Positions 22,926-32,698 of a stretch of DNA of 64,000 bases are shown here, piece after piece (position 1 is the stretch's first letter; each line of letters starts with the position of its first letter). The notes below the pieces were generated by a model. The model worked only from the letters and a program-made list of their open reading frames with translations, ran no database searches and was not told where the DNA came from. Source of the stretch: Tillandsia leiboldiana (lineage: Eukaryota > Streptophyta > Magnoliopsida > Poales > Bromeliaceae); assembly GCA_029204045.2 (NCBI GenBank), contig CM055065.1, forward strand, positions 12,165,024 to 12,229,023, in the 5' to 3' direction. The position numbers and the translations under genes are program-made.

Positions 22926-24891
22926 AAGTACAAACCCCACTAATCAGTTCGCGAAAATATTCTCTCATCTTCGATTCCAGTTCCCAAGTCGCCTCGCGCT
23001 CTTCGTGGTTGCTCCACTGGACCTTTACATAGGGGATTGTTCGTTTGCGCAACTTCTTGTCCTCTCTTGCCAAAATCTGCACCGGCGTCTCCTCGACTCT
23101 TAGATCCTCTCGCAACTCGATGGTGGAGGCATCCAAGGCATGAGAGGGATCAGCTAGGTACTTCCGGAGCATTGAGACATGGAACACGTTATGGACTCGT
23201 TCGAGGTTCGGCGGCAGGGCCAATCGGTACGCCACCGGTCCTACGCGTTCTAGAATCTCGAACGGTCCTACGTACCTCGGGCTTAACTTTTCCTTTATGC
23301 CGAAGCGTCGTTTCCCCTTGGAGGGCGAAACTCGGAGTAACGCATGCTCACCCACCATGAACTCTAAGTCTCGGCGTCTGTTGTCCGCGTAGCTTTTCTG
23401 TCTGCTCTGGGCGGTCAGTATCCTTTGTCTAATCAATCGCACCTTTGCTTCGGTCTCCTCCACCAAATCTGGGCCCAGAAACTTACGCTCACCCAAGTCG
23501 TCCCAGCATATTGGAGACCGACAGCGGCGCCCATACAAGGCTTCGTTTGGCGCCATCTGAATGCTGGCCTGGTAACTGTTATTGTAGGCAAATTCCACTA
23601 GGGGTAAACACCGTGCCCACCCTTCGCCCAAGTCCAAAACGCATGCTTGAAGCATGTCCTCCACAATCTGTATCACCCGCTCTGATTGTCCATCGGTCTG
23701 CGGGTGAAAAGCCGTACTGAAGTGCAACTTGGTTCCCATTGCTCGCTGCAGGCTCTGCCAAAAGTTTGACACAAATCGCGTGTCCCTGTCCGACGTGATG
23801 GATGTCGGCACCCCATGCAACCTTACTATCTCGTTGATGTAGGTTTGTGCCAGTCGTTCCCGCGTCCACGCCGTGTGTATGGGCAGAGAGTGGGCCGATT
23901 TCGTCAGACGGTCCACGATTACCCATATTGCATCGTGTCCCTGTGACGATCTCGGGAACCCGGTCACAAAATCCATGGTAATCATGTCCCACTTCCATTC
24001 GGGCACCGGTAAGGGTTGCAATTTTCCTGCCGGACGCTGGTGCTCGGCCTTCACCCGTTGGCACACCAGGCAGTGTGCCACAAACCGAGTCACGTCTCCC
24101 TTCATCTTGGGCCACCAGAAGGTCTGTTTGACGTCCTTGTACATCTTCGTTCCCCCGGGATGCGCTGTATAAGGAGCAGTATGCGCCTCCAACAGGATTT
24201 CCTCTTTGAGTTCCGGTAGATCCGGCACGCAGATTCGTCCCCGAAATCGTATCGTGCCGTCGGAGTTTACTGTGAAATCACCTTCTTGGTCGGCAGTTAC
24301 TCTACTTCGCACCAGCTGGAGTTGGTCATCAGTCGACTGCCCCTCGAGAATTCTGTCAAGCAAGGTAGGTCTGACCACCAGTGCCAGAAGTTGTGCGACT
24401 GTACCTGCCGGTACTACTTCTAGTCTTAATCGCGAAAATTCCGCAATCAGACTATCTTGCTGGGTGATGGCACTTACCCCTGCCTTTTCGGCCTGCCCCT
24501 TGCGGCTCAGGGCGTCGGCCACCACGTTTGCCTTTCCCGGGTGGTAGTGGATCGTTAAATCATAATCCTTCAGTAGCTCGAGCCACCGTCTTTGCCGCAA
24601 ATTTAACTCCTTTTGGGTGAAAAGGTACTTAAGACTTTTATGATCTAAGTACACATTGGAGTGGGCCCCATACAGGTAGTGTCTCCAAAGCTTGAGGACG
24701 AACACAACCGCTGCGAGTTCCAAATCGTGCACGGGGTAGTTCCACTCGTATTCCTTGAGCTGCCTTGACGCATAGGCTATAACCTTTCCCCGTTGCATGA
24801 GTACTCCACCCAGTCCGTTTCGCGACGCATCGCAATACACTTCATAATCCTCCCCTGGTTCTGGCAGGGCGAGAATCGGGGCTCGCGTCAA
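22924..24891 (-). pseudogene. pol: Chr-G pol C-terminal part: RNase H, integrase, chromodomain
   Basis: This 655-residue open stretch has three parts. RNase H spans about 1-135 (acidic residues D21, E58, D83, D126). Integrase spans about 225-500, with the zinc-binding pattern H237, H244, C274, C277 and catalytic D307, D368, E404; the last two are separated by 35 residues, as in the D,D-35-E family. A GPF linker motif (542-544) leads to a chromodomain at about 602-650 (YVKVQWSNHEEREATWE), which in chromoviruses directs integration to heterochromatin. All catalytic residues seem present. It starts in the middle of the polyprotein because a frameshift near 24950-24965 separates it from RT; the apparent start is not a real initiation site. 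Confidence 0.95.
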
Positions 24892-25946
24892 TCTATCCTT
24901 GAGCTCCTCGAAGCTCCTCTGACATTTGTCCGTCCAGATGAACTTTTCCCCCTTTTTAGTAAACGGTTTAAGGGGGTGGCTATCTTGGAGAAACCCTCCA
25001 CGAAGCGCCGGTAGTACCCGGCTAACCCCAGGAAGCTTCTAATCTCCGTCACCGTCGTCGGTTGGGACCAGTCCGTCACCGAATCTATCTTCTTCGGATC
25101 GACTGCGACTCCAGCCGCCGAGATTACGTGCCCCAAGAAGCCAACCTCACGGAGCCAAAACTCACACTTTTTGAGTTTGGCGTAGAGTTTCTGTTCCCGT
25201 AGGGTCTGGAGGACAGTGCGCAGATGTTCTTCGTGTTCCTCGTCTGTACGGGAGTAGATGAGAATATTGTCGATGAAGACCACCACGAATAAGTCCAGGA
25301 AGGGTTTGAATACCCTGTTCATCATGTCCATGAACACCGCTGGGGCATTTGTGAGCCCGAACGGCATTACTGTAAATTCGTAATGGCCATAGCGAGTTCG
25401 GAAAGCCGTTTTGGGGATGTCCTCCCCCTTAACCTGGACCTGATGATAGCCCGACTGCAGGTCAATCTTTGAAAACACCGTCGCCCCCTGTAGTTGGTCG
25501 AAGAGGTCGTCGATCCTTGGCAGGGGGTACTTGTTCTTAACGGTGACCTTATTTATCTCCCGGTAGTCGATGCACAACCGGAGACTTCCGTCCTTCTTCC
25601 TCACAAACAGGACGGGCGCGCCCCAGGGTGATGCGCTAGGTCTGATGAAGCCCTTATCCAAAAGGTCCTCCAACTGTGCCTTGAGTTCCTTCAACTCCGC
25701 GATGGCCATCCTGTACGGTGCCTTGGTGATGGGTTTGGTGCCGGGAAGTAGTTCAATAGGGAAGTCGACCTCTCGTTCCGGTGGCGCTCCGGGGAGCTCT
25801 GCCGGAAATACATCCGGAAAATCTTTTACCACCGGAATTTCGGAAAGCGAGGGAACGGGTCGGGTGGCTAAATCTACCGAGGCTAGATAGGCCACGCACC
25901 CGCCCTCCATCAACTTCCTAGCTCGCGACGCGGAGATGGTAGCCAA
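24888..25946 (-). pseudogene. pol: Chr-G reverse transcriptase part of pol
   Basis: The RT core runs from KDFPDVFPAELPG (about 41) through SPWGAPVLFVRKKDGS (106-121), CIDYREINK (125-133), KIDLQSGYH (160-168), PFGLTNAP (195-202), the active-site segment at 224-227 and FLGLAGYYRRF (305-315). The first catalytic aspartate is D162. The usual FIDD box reads FIDN, so the last active-site aspartate (227) is asparagine (codon at 25266-25268). That should abolish polymerisation if the protein were made. The frame is lost upstream near 25950 and downstream near 24960, where one base appears to be missing in a homopolymer-rich stretch. Confidence 0.94.
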
Positions 25947-26119
25947 AAGGAAGTGCTTTTACATGCCAAGTACACGTTTTCTGGGAATCCCGGCTTCTGT
26001 AGTTGCACCTGGCGCTTCTCGCAGTCGATGACCGCCTGATACTCGGTAAGCCAGTCCATGCCCAAATCCACGTCGTATTCTTTTAGCGGTATGACCACCA
26101 GATCCCAGGGGCACGACAA
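25910..26119 (-). pseudogene. pol: Chr-G protease-RT linker segment
   Basis: LKEYDVDLGMDWLTEYQAVIDCEKRQ is the conserved segment just after the aspartic protease in plant gypsy polyproteins (D-x-x-LGMDWL-x-x-x-x-A-x-I-x-C). It is in the same frame as the gag-protease part but separated from it by a stop at 26183-26185. A second frame around 25959-26141 reads FNKTGKVVVPLG, so at least one indel lies between 26100 and 26180. Confidence 0.82.
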
Positions 26120-26182
26120 CCTTCCCAGTCTTATTGAACACGAGGGTACTTGGCCAGTCGCCGCGATTGGCCCCCCAGGGGT

Positions 26183-27112
26183 CTAGACGGTCAGTAAGAC
26201 ATCAAGGGGACTACTTTCTAGCAGATGTGTTTGTGCAAAAGTGCGGGAAATAAAGGAGCGAGTCGCCCCGGTGTCAAACAGGGTTCGTGCTCGGAAATTA
26301 GAAACGGAGGTAATACCTGCGACCGCCTCCTCTTGCAGTGTCGCTCCATGTTGGCCCATGGAGTAGAGCCTCCCTCCTGGTTGTGGTCGCGATTCTCCCT
26401 CTGCTCTTGGCGCCGGAGGGTGTGGGGGCATTCCCGCTGATGCTCTACCCCGTCTTGGTGGCTGTGTCGTTGGGGTGGAAGCTGCGGAAGATGCCGCTCC
26501 AGTGTTCAGGGGACAGTTGAATCGGAAATGCCCCGGTTTGCCGCAGCGGTAACAGTGATCCTGTCTCTTAGGGCATTCCGTCACTGGATGCAATGCTCCG
26601 CAAATAACACATGGCTTGTTCGCTGGTCGCGGCTTCCCGATAGGCGCACTCTTGCTCCCTTGTTGCGTCTTGGGGTACTTTGGGGGTCGGCTCCCACCAG
26701 TCGGACCCCCTCCCGGGTAAGTCTGTGTCCGCTTCCTCTCCCGGTTATTTTCTGATCCCTCACGTCGAGCTCGGGTGATAGCGAATCCCCGCTCCACAAT
26801 GGTGGCCCTGTCCACCACTTCCCTGAACGTGCGCAGGTCCGCTGCCTGAACCATCTCGAAGATGTCGCTCCGTAACCCGTCCACAAAAAGACGGGACTTG
26901 TGGGGTTCATCCCATATAACAAACGGGACGCAGTTAACCAGTCTTACAAACTCCCTTTGATATTCCATGACCGAGCGGTTCCCTTGTCTAATGTTCTTCA
27001 GGTCGTCTTCCAATTGCCGCTTGACGCTATCGAAGAAGAAAGCGCCAAAAAGTTCCTCTCTAAAGGCCGACCATGTCTGTAGCGGGTCGTTTGTAGATGG
27101 ATCCGGGCGCAC
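26183..27112 (-). pseudogene. gag-pro: Chr-G gag C-terminal half, zinc knuckles and protease start
   Basis: The rest of the Gag domain covers about 1-110 (LQTWSAFREELFGAFF, MEYQREFVRLV). Two cysteine-histidine motifs follow: C168-x2-C171-x3-H175-x4-C180 and the classic C187-x2-C190-x4-H195-x4-C200. A proline-rich linker precedes the retropepsin active site LFDTGATRSFIS (D280 T281 G282). It is one continuous frame with the N-terminal gag half except for a single TAG at 27122-27124. The apparent start at 27112 is GTG and is not a real initiator. Confidence 0.93.
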
Positions 27113-27121
27113 CGTCTTCCA

Positions 27122-27700
27122 CTAGATGCGTGCATTCCCTTCGAGAAAGTGGACGGCTAGTGGAACCCGCTCGTGCTCCTCCATCAGTAGGTCCTCGAAG
27201 AGTTTTTCCATGGTATCAACCCATTTCTCGACGACCCATGGATCGGTCGTCTCTCCTTCGAAAGTGGGAGGGTCATACTTCTTGAACTTAGTCAAATTCG
27301 TCCTGATCCTTTCTCGCGTTGTTCGTTGCTCCGTGATCCCTCCTGCAGCGGCGGACCCCCCAAGAGTAGGGGTCGTTCCTGCCTCCCCTGCTGTCGCTCC
27401 CAACACGGGCCCCGAGGTCGTCGGAGTGGGTACATCCCTTGGGGATGGGGGCCGTTCCGTCGTCGTACCACCCGTCCCTTGCGGTCCCGTAGTGGGTGCG
27501 GTGGTTTCGGGCGGAGGGGTCGGATCGCGCTCGGCTGGCGCGGTTGCCTGTCGCTGCGTCAGGTGACGAACCTGCTCCGTCAGCGTTGCTAACTGCCCGG
27601 CCATTTCCCGCAGTTGTCGTTGGAGGAGCTGGTTCTCTGCGGTGGCCGGGGTCACTCTGTCCGCGTCCGCATTCTCGGAGGACGATCTAGTCCGGGCCAT
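27122..27700 (-). pseudogene. gag: Chr-G gag N-terminal half
   Basis: The ATG at 27698-27700, about 200 nt after the PBS, opens Gag. There is a short helical segment (about 22-50, ENQLLQRQLREMAGQLATL), a Thr/Pro-rich region (55-125) and the start of the Retrotrans_gag core (KYDPPTFEGE...EKWVDTMEKLFEDL, about 140-170). It ends at a TAG right after FLEGNARI, in the place of the tryptophan-rich end of that motif. The same frame resumes immediately after. A G-to-A change of a tryptophan codon is the simplest reading. Confidence 0.92.
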
Positions 27701-27903
27701 CGTCCGCTATAAACAAAGAAACCATGTTAACCCTAAGGTTAAAACCCTAGCACCCTGTCTTACGATTACACCTATATTACGTCCCCTTTTCCCCGTACTC
27801 TCACGTACTACGCACCTATACCTTGGTTATCTCATGTCCAATTTGCTTGTGGTACCCTACACTGTGGATGTGGATCACGTCTACTATGGTTATGGTTGTT
27901 TTT

Positions 27904-27914
27904 CTCTGATACCA
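27904..27914 (-). other. Primer binding site of Chr-G
   Basis: On the minus strand TGGTATCAGAG lies 7 nt inside the 5' LTR end. It is the tRNA-iMet-type PBS. Confidence 0.88.
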
Positions 27915-27921
27915 TTTAATC

Positions 27922-30263
27922 TGTCACGCCCCCGGGGGTTTTTGAGTCTATCAAGCGGAAAAATTGCGTGTATTATTTTTTTTTTCTTAACAAGGTAACT
28001 TAAACCTCATCCCCGGTGCGTGCCAGACCGCCACATACACAAATTCTCTCTGCCCACGGACAGAGTCTCCTTTGTATATGCATGGCGTCTCATTTACAAC
28101 ATCATACATCAACCATCATCCATACAATAGACATACATCGTCAAACAGTTTAGAGTAATTTAACTAACGTTATAAAAGCGGCGTCATCGTTTGGAAAGGA
28201 TAAAACCAGCGGTTGCAAAACCCGTGCCCACACGGCACTTCGTTTTGAGAAAACGTTTTCGAAATCATTTGGTTCATCATGAAAGCGTGCCGCATATGAA
28301 AACATCACTAAAAGCATCAAAGTATAAATGTCCACCTCATCCACAGCGCTAAGTAATACATGTCCACGACTAATACGATCCACAAGCAAATTAACTAATT
28401 AAAGCATAAGGGAAATGAGATAATAACCCAAGTATCCTGACTACGGTCCTCGCGACGCAGTCTCACCGCCCTCCCGGCTAACGCACCTCGTAACACCTGT
28501 CACGGAGAGGGTAAAGTCAGTGACAAACAAAGTAGATGTCTATTATCAATAAGGAATAAGAAGCAAACTGAATACACCGGAACCTTTCGCTAAAACCCTG
28601 CACATAATTAAGCTGGGCACCAACCCCAGATTTATCAATTAAGTTGGGCACCAACCCCAGAGTACCTGTCGGGGAGACTAAAGTCTCCCCTCGTGCGCAA
28701 ACACCTTTTTGATGCATTTAACCTCTTCACGGTGCTGGTGTGCTATTTTCAGCGGGCGCGAAGAGGTCCTCACGGCTCCCACCCCTTTGTGAGGTACACG
28801 GGTCAAAAATAGACCACTTCTCCGAAAAAGTACACCCATGCGGAGGTCAATCCGCCTGTGTACGTGCAGCATCCGAAAACGGATTTGCCGAGATCGGCGT
28901 GTAATGAGCACCGCGACCGTAGCCGCTTCAATTGTTAGATAAAATACAATTATGCGAAAGGTTAAACTGTCCATCTACTTTGTTAGACAAATTAAGAACA
29001 TTTTAATGACGATAGATGCACTTACTGCACTTGTTGCACTTATCGCAACCGTACCCACCTAGTTGAAGAGAAATCGGAACACCTGAATCCTTCGCGCACC
29101 CGCTGCGCTCCTGGACCTAAAGAAAGTCCGTAAGGATAACTATAGTCAAAACGTGTACTAACATCCAAAAACAAAAGACCCAATTTACTCTTTTCAACGG
29201 AAAAGTCCAACACCGTCCGGGTTGACGGAAACCGGAAATCCCGCGCTGCCGTCATCGTCCGCCGGAGCCCCGCGCGGTTCGGAACCGCGCGGCGTGGTGC
29301 CTCGCGCGGGTGCTGCCCGTGCGGCGGTCGCGTGGCGCCCGCGCGGTTGCGGGTCCGCGTGGGCGCCCATGCGGTGCCCGCGCGGTTGCGGGTCCGCGTG
29401 GGTGCCGCCTTCGCGGTAGCCGCGCGGTTGCGGGTCGACGTCCGCGCGGGTATGGCCCGCGCGGAGCCCGCGCGGTGCCCGCGCGGTCCCGTCACCGCTT
29501 GCAGCGGCGGTGGCCGTCCGCGACTCTCCTCCGCGCGATGCCCTAGCGGCACCGCGCGCCTCCGCCGTCCGTTCCGTGCCCTAGCATGGCGACGATGACG
29601 GCGACGGCGACGGATACGACGGGGAAACCCAAAAACTCAAACAAAAAGGACGACGGAAAAAATCCCAAATAATTTATAACAATTATTTTACTAACCGAAG
29701 ATCGACGGAAAGGTTGTCCGGTCGCGTTCTTGCCTTCGGTTCGAAGTCCGGGAAGATCGGGCTCCTTCTCTTTCTTCTTTCCCTTCCTTCCGGCTAGGGT
29801 TCTGTCTTTTGCTTTTTCTCTCCTCACCGATTAGGGTTTTTATTTTTCTTTTCTTTTCTTTTTGATAATCGAGATCCCTTATATAGCTCGTATTATATCT
29901 TTAATTAATTTCCTCTTTAATTCGTACGTAAGTGAATTCTATTTTCCGTCATCGGATAATTAATTAACTAATTAATTATCCCCAATGAGATAACCCACCT
30001 TATCTCTAACGGGTGCAAGATATTTTGCACGGATTCCGATGCATGACTTAATCACCGTATCACTAGGAATTCCGTTCCGGGAGATCCCGATATCGGATTT
30101 CAGATCCGATCGCACCGTCGGCCTTCTTTTTCCGCGCTCTATCGCAGAAAAATACCAGCACCACACAATGGCCAACTTTTAAGAATTGAATAATTTTATT
30201 TCACTTAAAGGCTTAAATGACTATATGTGGGTCAAAAATACCCCTAAGGGCCGGATCACTATA
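27922..30263 (-). repeat. Chr-G 5' LTR
   Basis: This is nearly the same sequence as 20257-22888, but 290 bp shorter because the 64-bp minisatellite has contracted (about 29330-29450). The high end reads CACTATA instead of CACTACA. The TATA box is at 29879-29886. Confidence 0.94.
28830..28863 (-). other. LTR hairpin (Chr-G 5' LTR)
   Basis: On the plus strand the outer arms GTACAC (28830-28835) and GTGTAC (28858-28863) match perfectly. The inner arms are GCGGA (28840-28844) and TCCGC (28851-28855). The loop is GGTCAA. Confidence 0.65.
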
Positions 30264-30268
30264 TTGGG

Positions 30269-30912
30269 ACGGTTGGTTACTGTTGCATATGGTTGTTCCA
30301 GTCTAGGACTGCATTTTTAGAGGCATAATAGTGGTAGTTTTTCCTTTGCAGTAGTCTTTTTACTTACCACTCTTCTTTCCTTTTTGCCTTTGGTAGACCT
30401 AGTGGGTGTGTCAGAGTTTGAGGTTTTACCCACTAGGGGAGGCTACTGGTTTACTAGTAGTTCTCACCCCCATTCTTCTTTCCTCTTTTTCTTCTTTCTT
30501 GTTTTGCAGTGTCTTCTACGGGTGCTGCTGGGCTTTCAGCGGCGGGTCGAGGAGAGAGGACGGCTGAGTAGATAGATCTCGAGGCAGGATGAGCGTGTCA
30601 GCTGGACTGTTGGTGTACCCAGGTTTCCTCAGACGGTTGTACTTTTACATTTGGGACTGGCTTTTGCCAGCAGGTTGTATTTATTTTGGTGAGCTGGGAG
30701 AGACTGATGTATCATTTACACAGATGTATTGTATTTTATTTCCAGCTTCAGTCTGTGATGTATTAGATTTTAGTTCAACTCTGTTTTTATTGCTCTTTTA
30801 TTGTTATCTCTTATATCTGAGCAAGTTTGGCGCTTCGTGTACGCGGGAAATACCGTGTGCACGGCGGATCTGTAGACGGGCCCGGGTTCTGGTTTACACC
30901 CCGGGCGTGACA
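30269..30912 (+). repeat. Tek-2 5' LTR, last segment
   Basis: This resumes the LTR after Chr-G and matches 35830-36473. It ends CCCGGGCGTGACA and is followed by the PBS. Confidence 0.93.
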
Positions 30913-31076
30913 GATTAGGTGGTATCAGAGCTTTGGGATAGGTCATTTGGGACTTAGGAAACCCTAGGCTTTTCGGCGGACCCTAGGATGTTAGTGCGTG
31001 AGAGACGCGACATTTTGCGAAAGTCGGTGATTTATTTGTTTGACTCTTCCTGTGAGTGAAGAGGGATCGACATATC

Positions 31077-31131
31077 CTATTTTTGTGGGACAGTTATGTT
31101 GGCTGCAGACAACATAAAGTTACAAAAATAG
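31077..31131 (+). other. Leader hairpin with palindromic loop (Tek-2)
   Basis: The outer arms are CTATTTTTGT (31077-31086) and ACAAAAATAG (31122-31131). The inner arms are TTATGTTG (31094-31101) and CAACATAA (31110-31117). The loop GCTGCAGA is identical to Tek-1. The inner hairpin is conserved between the elements, while the outer stem is a different sequence that still pairs. Confidence 0.62.
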
Positions 31132-31350
31132 AGGGATGTCTTTGACTTTCGCTAGATTGGGTCGAGTGTTTGGGGTGTGCTGATTTGCGGTTTTGTCGTG
31201 GTGAGCGGTGTCTCCCCGACGTTGGGCCCTGACCCGGGTGCACCTTGGTGCGGCAGTTGGGTCTGAGCTGGTTGTTTCGGGCCGGATACCCAGATTGGAG
31301 TCTGAGAGCTCCGGACCCGAAGGGTAGGTGTGTTGGAGGCAGATCGGCGG

Positions 31351-31497
31351 AGCGGTGACACAGTTGTCGGATCAGCGCAGTGACACAGTTGTCGGATCAG
31401 CGCAGTGGTACAGTTGTCGGATCAGCGCAGTGACACAGTTGTCGGATCAGCGCAGTGGCACAGTTGTCGGATCAGCGCAGTGGCACAGTTGTCGGAG
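31351..31497 (+). repeat. 25-bp tandem repeat, six units
   Basis: Units of the form AGCGCAGTGRCACAGTTGTCGG plus ATC follow one another, the first slightly shorter. They lie in the Tek-2 interior where gag would be expected. No function is evident. Confidence 0.9.
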
Positions 31498-32698
31498 TAG
31501 CGAGTAGCCCCCTCCGTGCCAACGTTTAGTGTTGGGGCACCGAGGCAGGGTGGATAGTTGACAGCGGGTAAGCTGTGGGATTGCGACGATCGAGTGGGCC
31601 AGTTTTGGCGGATGAGTCATTCCGATTCGTGGGATTGAGTATGGAGCCCTTGGAGGCAGGGGCTGGTTCGGTGGGGGATAGAGAGTACTTGGAGGCCTTT
31701 TATGGCAAGAGTTAACGCAGTTGCTGAACTGCACGCTCCATGTGTAGAGGGACGGGGCACATAGGATATGAGTGTTTGAGAGTGGATTGCCCCCGGATAC
31801 CTTTTAACTCATTGGGTCCCTCCAGTACGGATTAGGGACGCCTCATTGGAGTAGGCGCCGGGTGTGGAGCGTGGTATTGTAGTTCCTTTGGATTGGGATC
31901 TACCGCCTGAGGCGAGTTCTGATTGAGGCGCTTGGCGCCGGGTGATGGAGGACAGATCAGTCGGTGGAGGCATTCCCGATTTCTTTTCCAGGATAGTGGA
32001 TTTCTAAGACTGTCGGAGCACATATGTTACAGCGGTCGGTGTGGTGGTACTTGTTGGGCTGGCGGGTTCAGTTTTCTTTCGCGGCGGTTGATTATGCCGC
32101 AAGGACAGTTTTCTTGGGGAGCCAGGCCCAGAGGTGTTGGTGTACTTGGGTTGCTTGAGGGTTATCTTCGCCTCTATAGTTTTGACTTCGGGAGCGAGGC
32201 GGGTGTTTCACAGTGGATGAGTAGACTTTTGGCTGGTGTGGTTGAGGGACCTACGGCGGCGCTGGGACTCGGGGATACCCCCTTTGGTTGCGAGTCCCCA
32301 GCTGTTCTCCTATCGGAGTGGTCTTGCATGTCACTAGTTTGGGAGTTGAGGACACAACTCCAGGATTCGATGTTTTGGAAAGTTTGTCAGACCAAGTGTG
32401 CTTGGATTATCGGGGCCCTGGGAGGAGCGGATGCTTGCACCGATGCAGACTACTTGGTAGCTCGAGCGGTTAGCCCAGCTGTACTTGGATGAGGTGGTGT
32501 GGTTTTCTGGAATGCCCGCCTCTACTTTGTTCTAGTTAGAGACCCGAGGGTTGTATCGCGTCTCTGGAGGAGGTATTAGACAGCCTTGGGAGCTTGAGTG
32601 GTGGATGATTGGATATTTACCCCCTCTATTTGGTTGAGGTTCCGGGTTGAGGATTGATTTTAGTTTCAAGGACGAAACTTTCTTTTAGTGGGGGAGGA

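Larger units (their letters stand above)
20257..30263 (-). mobile_element. Chr-G: nearly complete Ty3/Gypsy chromovirus (Tekay/Del-like)
   Basis: The LTRs are 20257-22888 (3') and 27922-30263 (5'), related by TGTCACGCCCCCGGGGG at the low-coordinate end. The duplication TTGGG lies at 20252-20256 and 30264-30268. The uninterrupted target is visible at about 35820 in the Tek-2 3' LTR. Between the LTRs, in minus-strand order, are the PBS, gag with zinc knuckles, protease, RT, RNase H, integrase, chromodomain and PPT. The C-terminal chromodomain places it among chromoviruses; the linker and chromodomain style suggest Tekay/Del. A stop and frameshifts break the frame, so this copy is not autonomous now. 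Confidence 0.95.
30913..32698 (+). other. Tek-2 interior: PBS, leader, non-coding decay
   Basis: The PBS TGGTATCAGAGC is at 30920-30931. The leader resembles that of Tek-1, including GTGAGAGACG and the CTTTCGCTAGATTGGGTCGAGTG tract just before where gag starts in Tek-1. No zinc knuckle, protease, RT or integrase motif was recognised. The longest frame (31923-32492) resembles nothing I know. The PPT AGTGGGGGAGGA is at 32687-32698, preceded by the inverted repeat AGTTTC (32662-32667) and GAAACT (32674-32679). Confidence 0.82.

Noticed and set aside
23037..24547. Plus-strand ORFs opposite Chr-G pol
   Set aside because: Antisense shadows of a strongly conserved minus-strand coding region.
31351..31497. 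Regular repeat resembling a CRISPR array
   Set aside because: Units are directly adjacent with no spacers, in plant retrotransposon DNA; it is a plain tandem repeat.
31923..32492. 189-residue ORF in Tek-2 interior as a possible new protein
   Set aside because: No domain, composition like surrounding non-coding DNA, no homologue in the other elements here.
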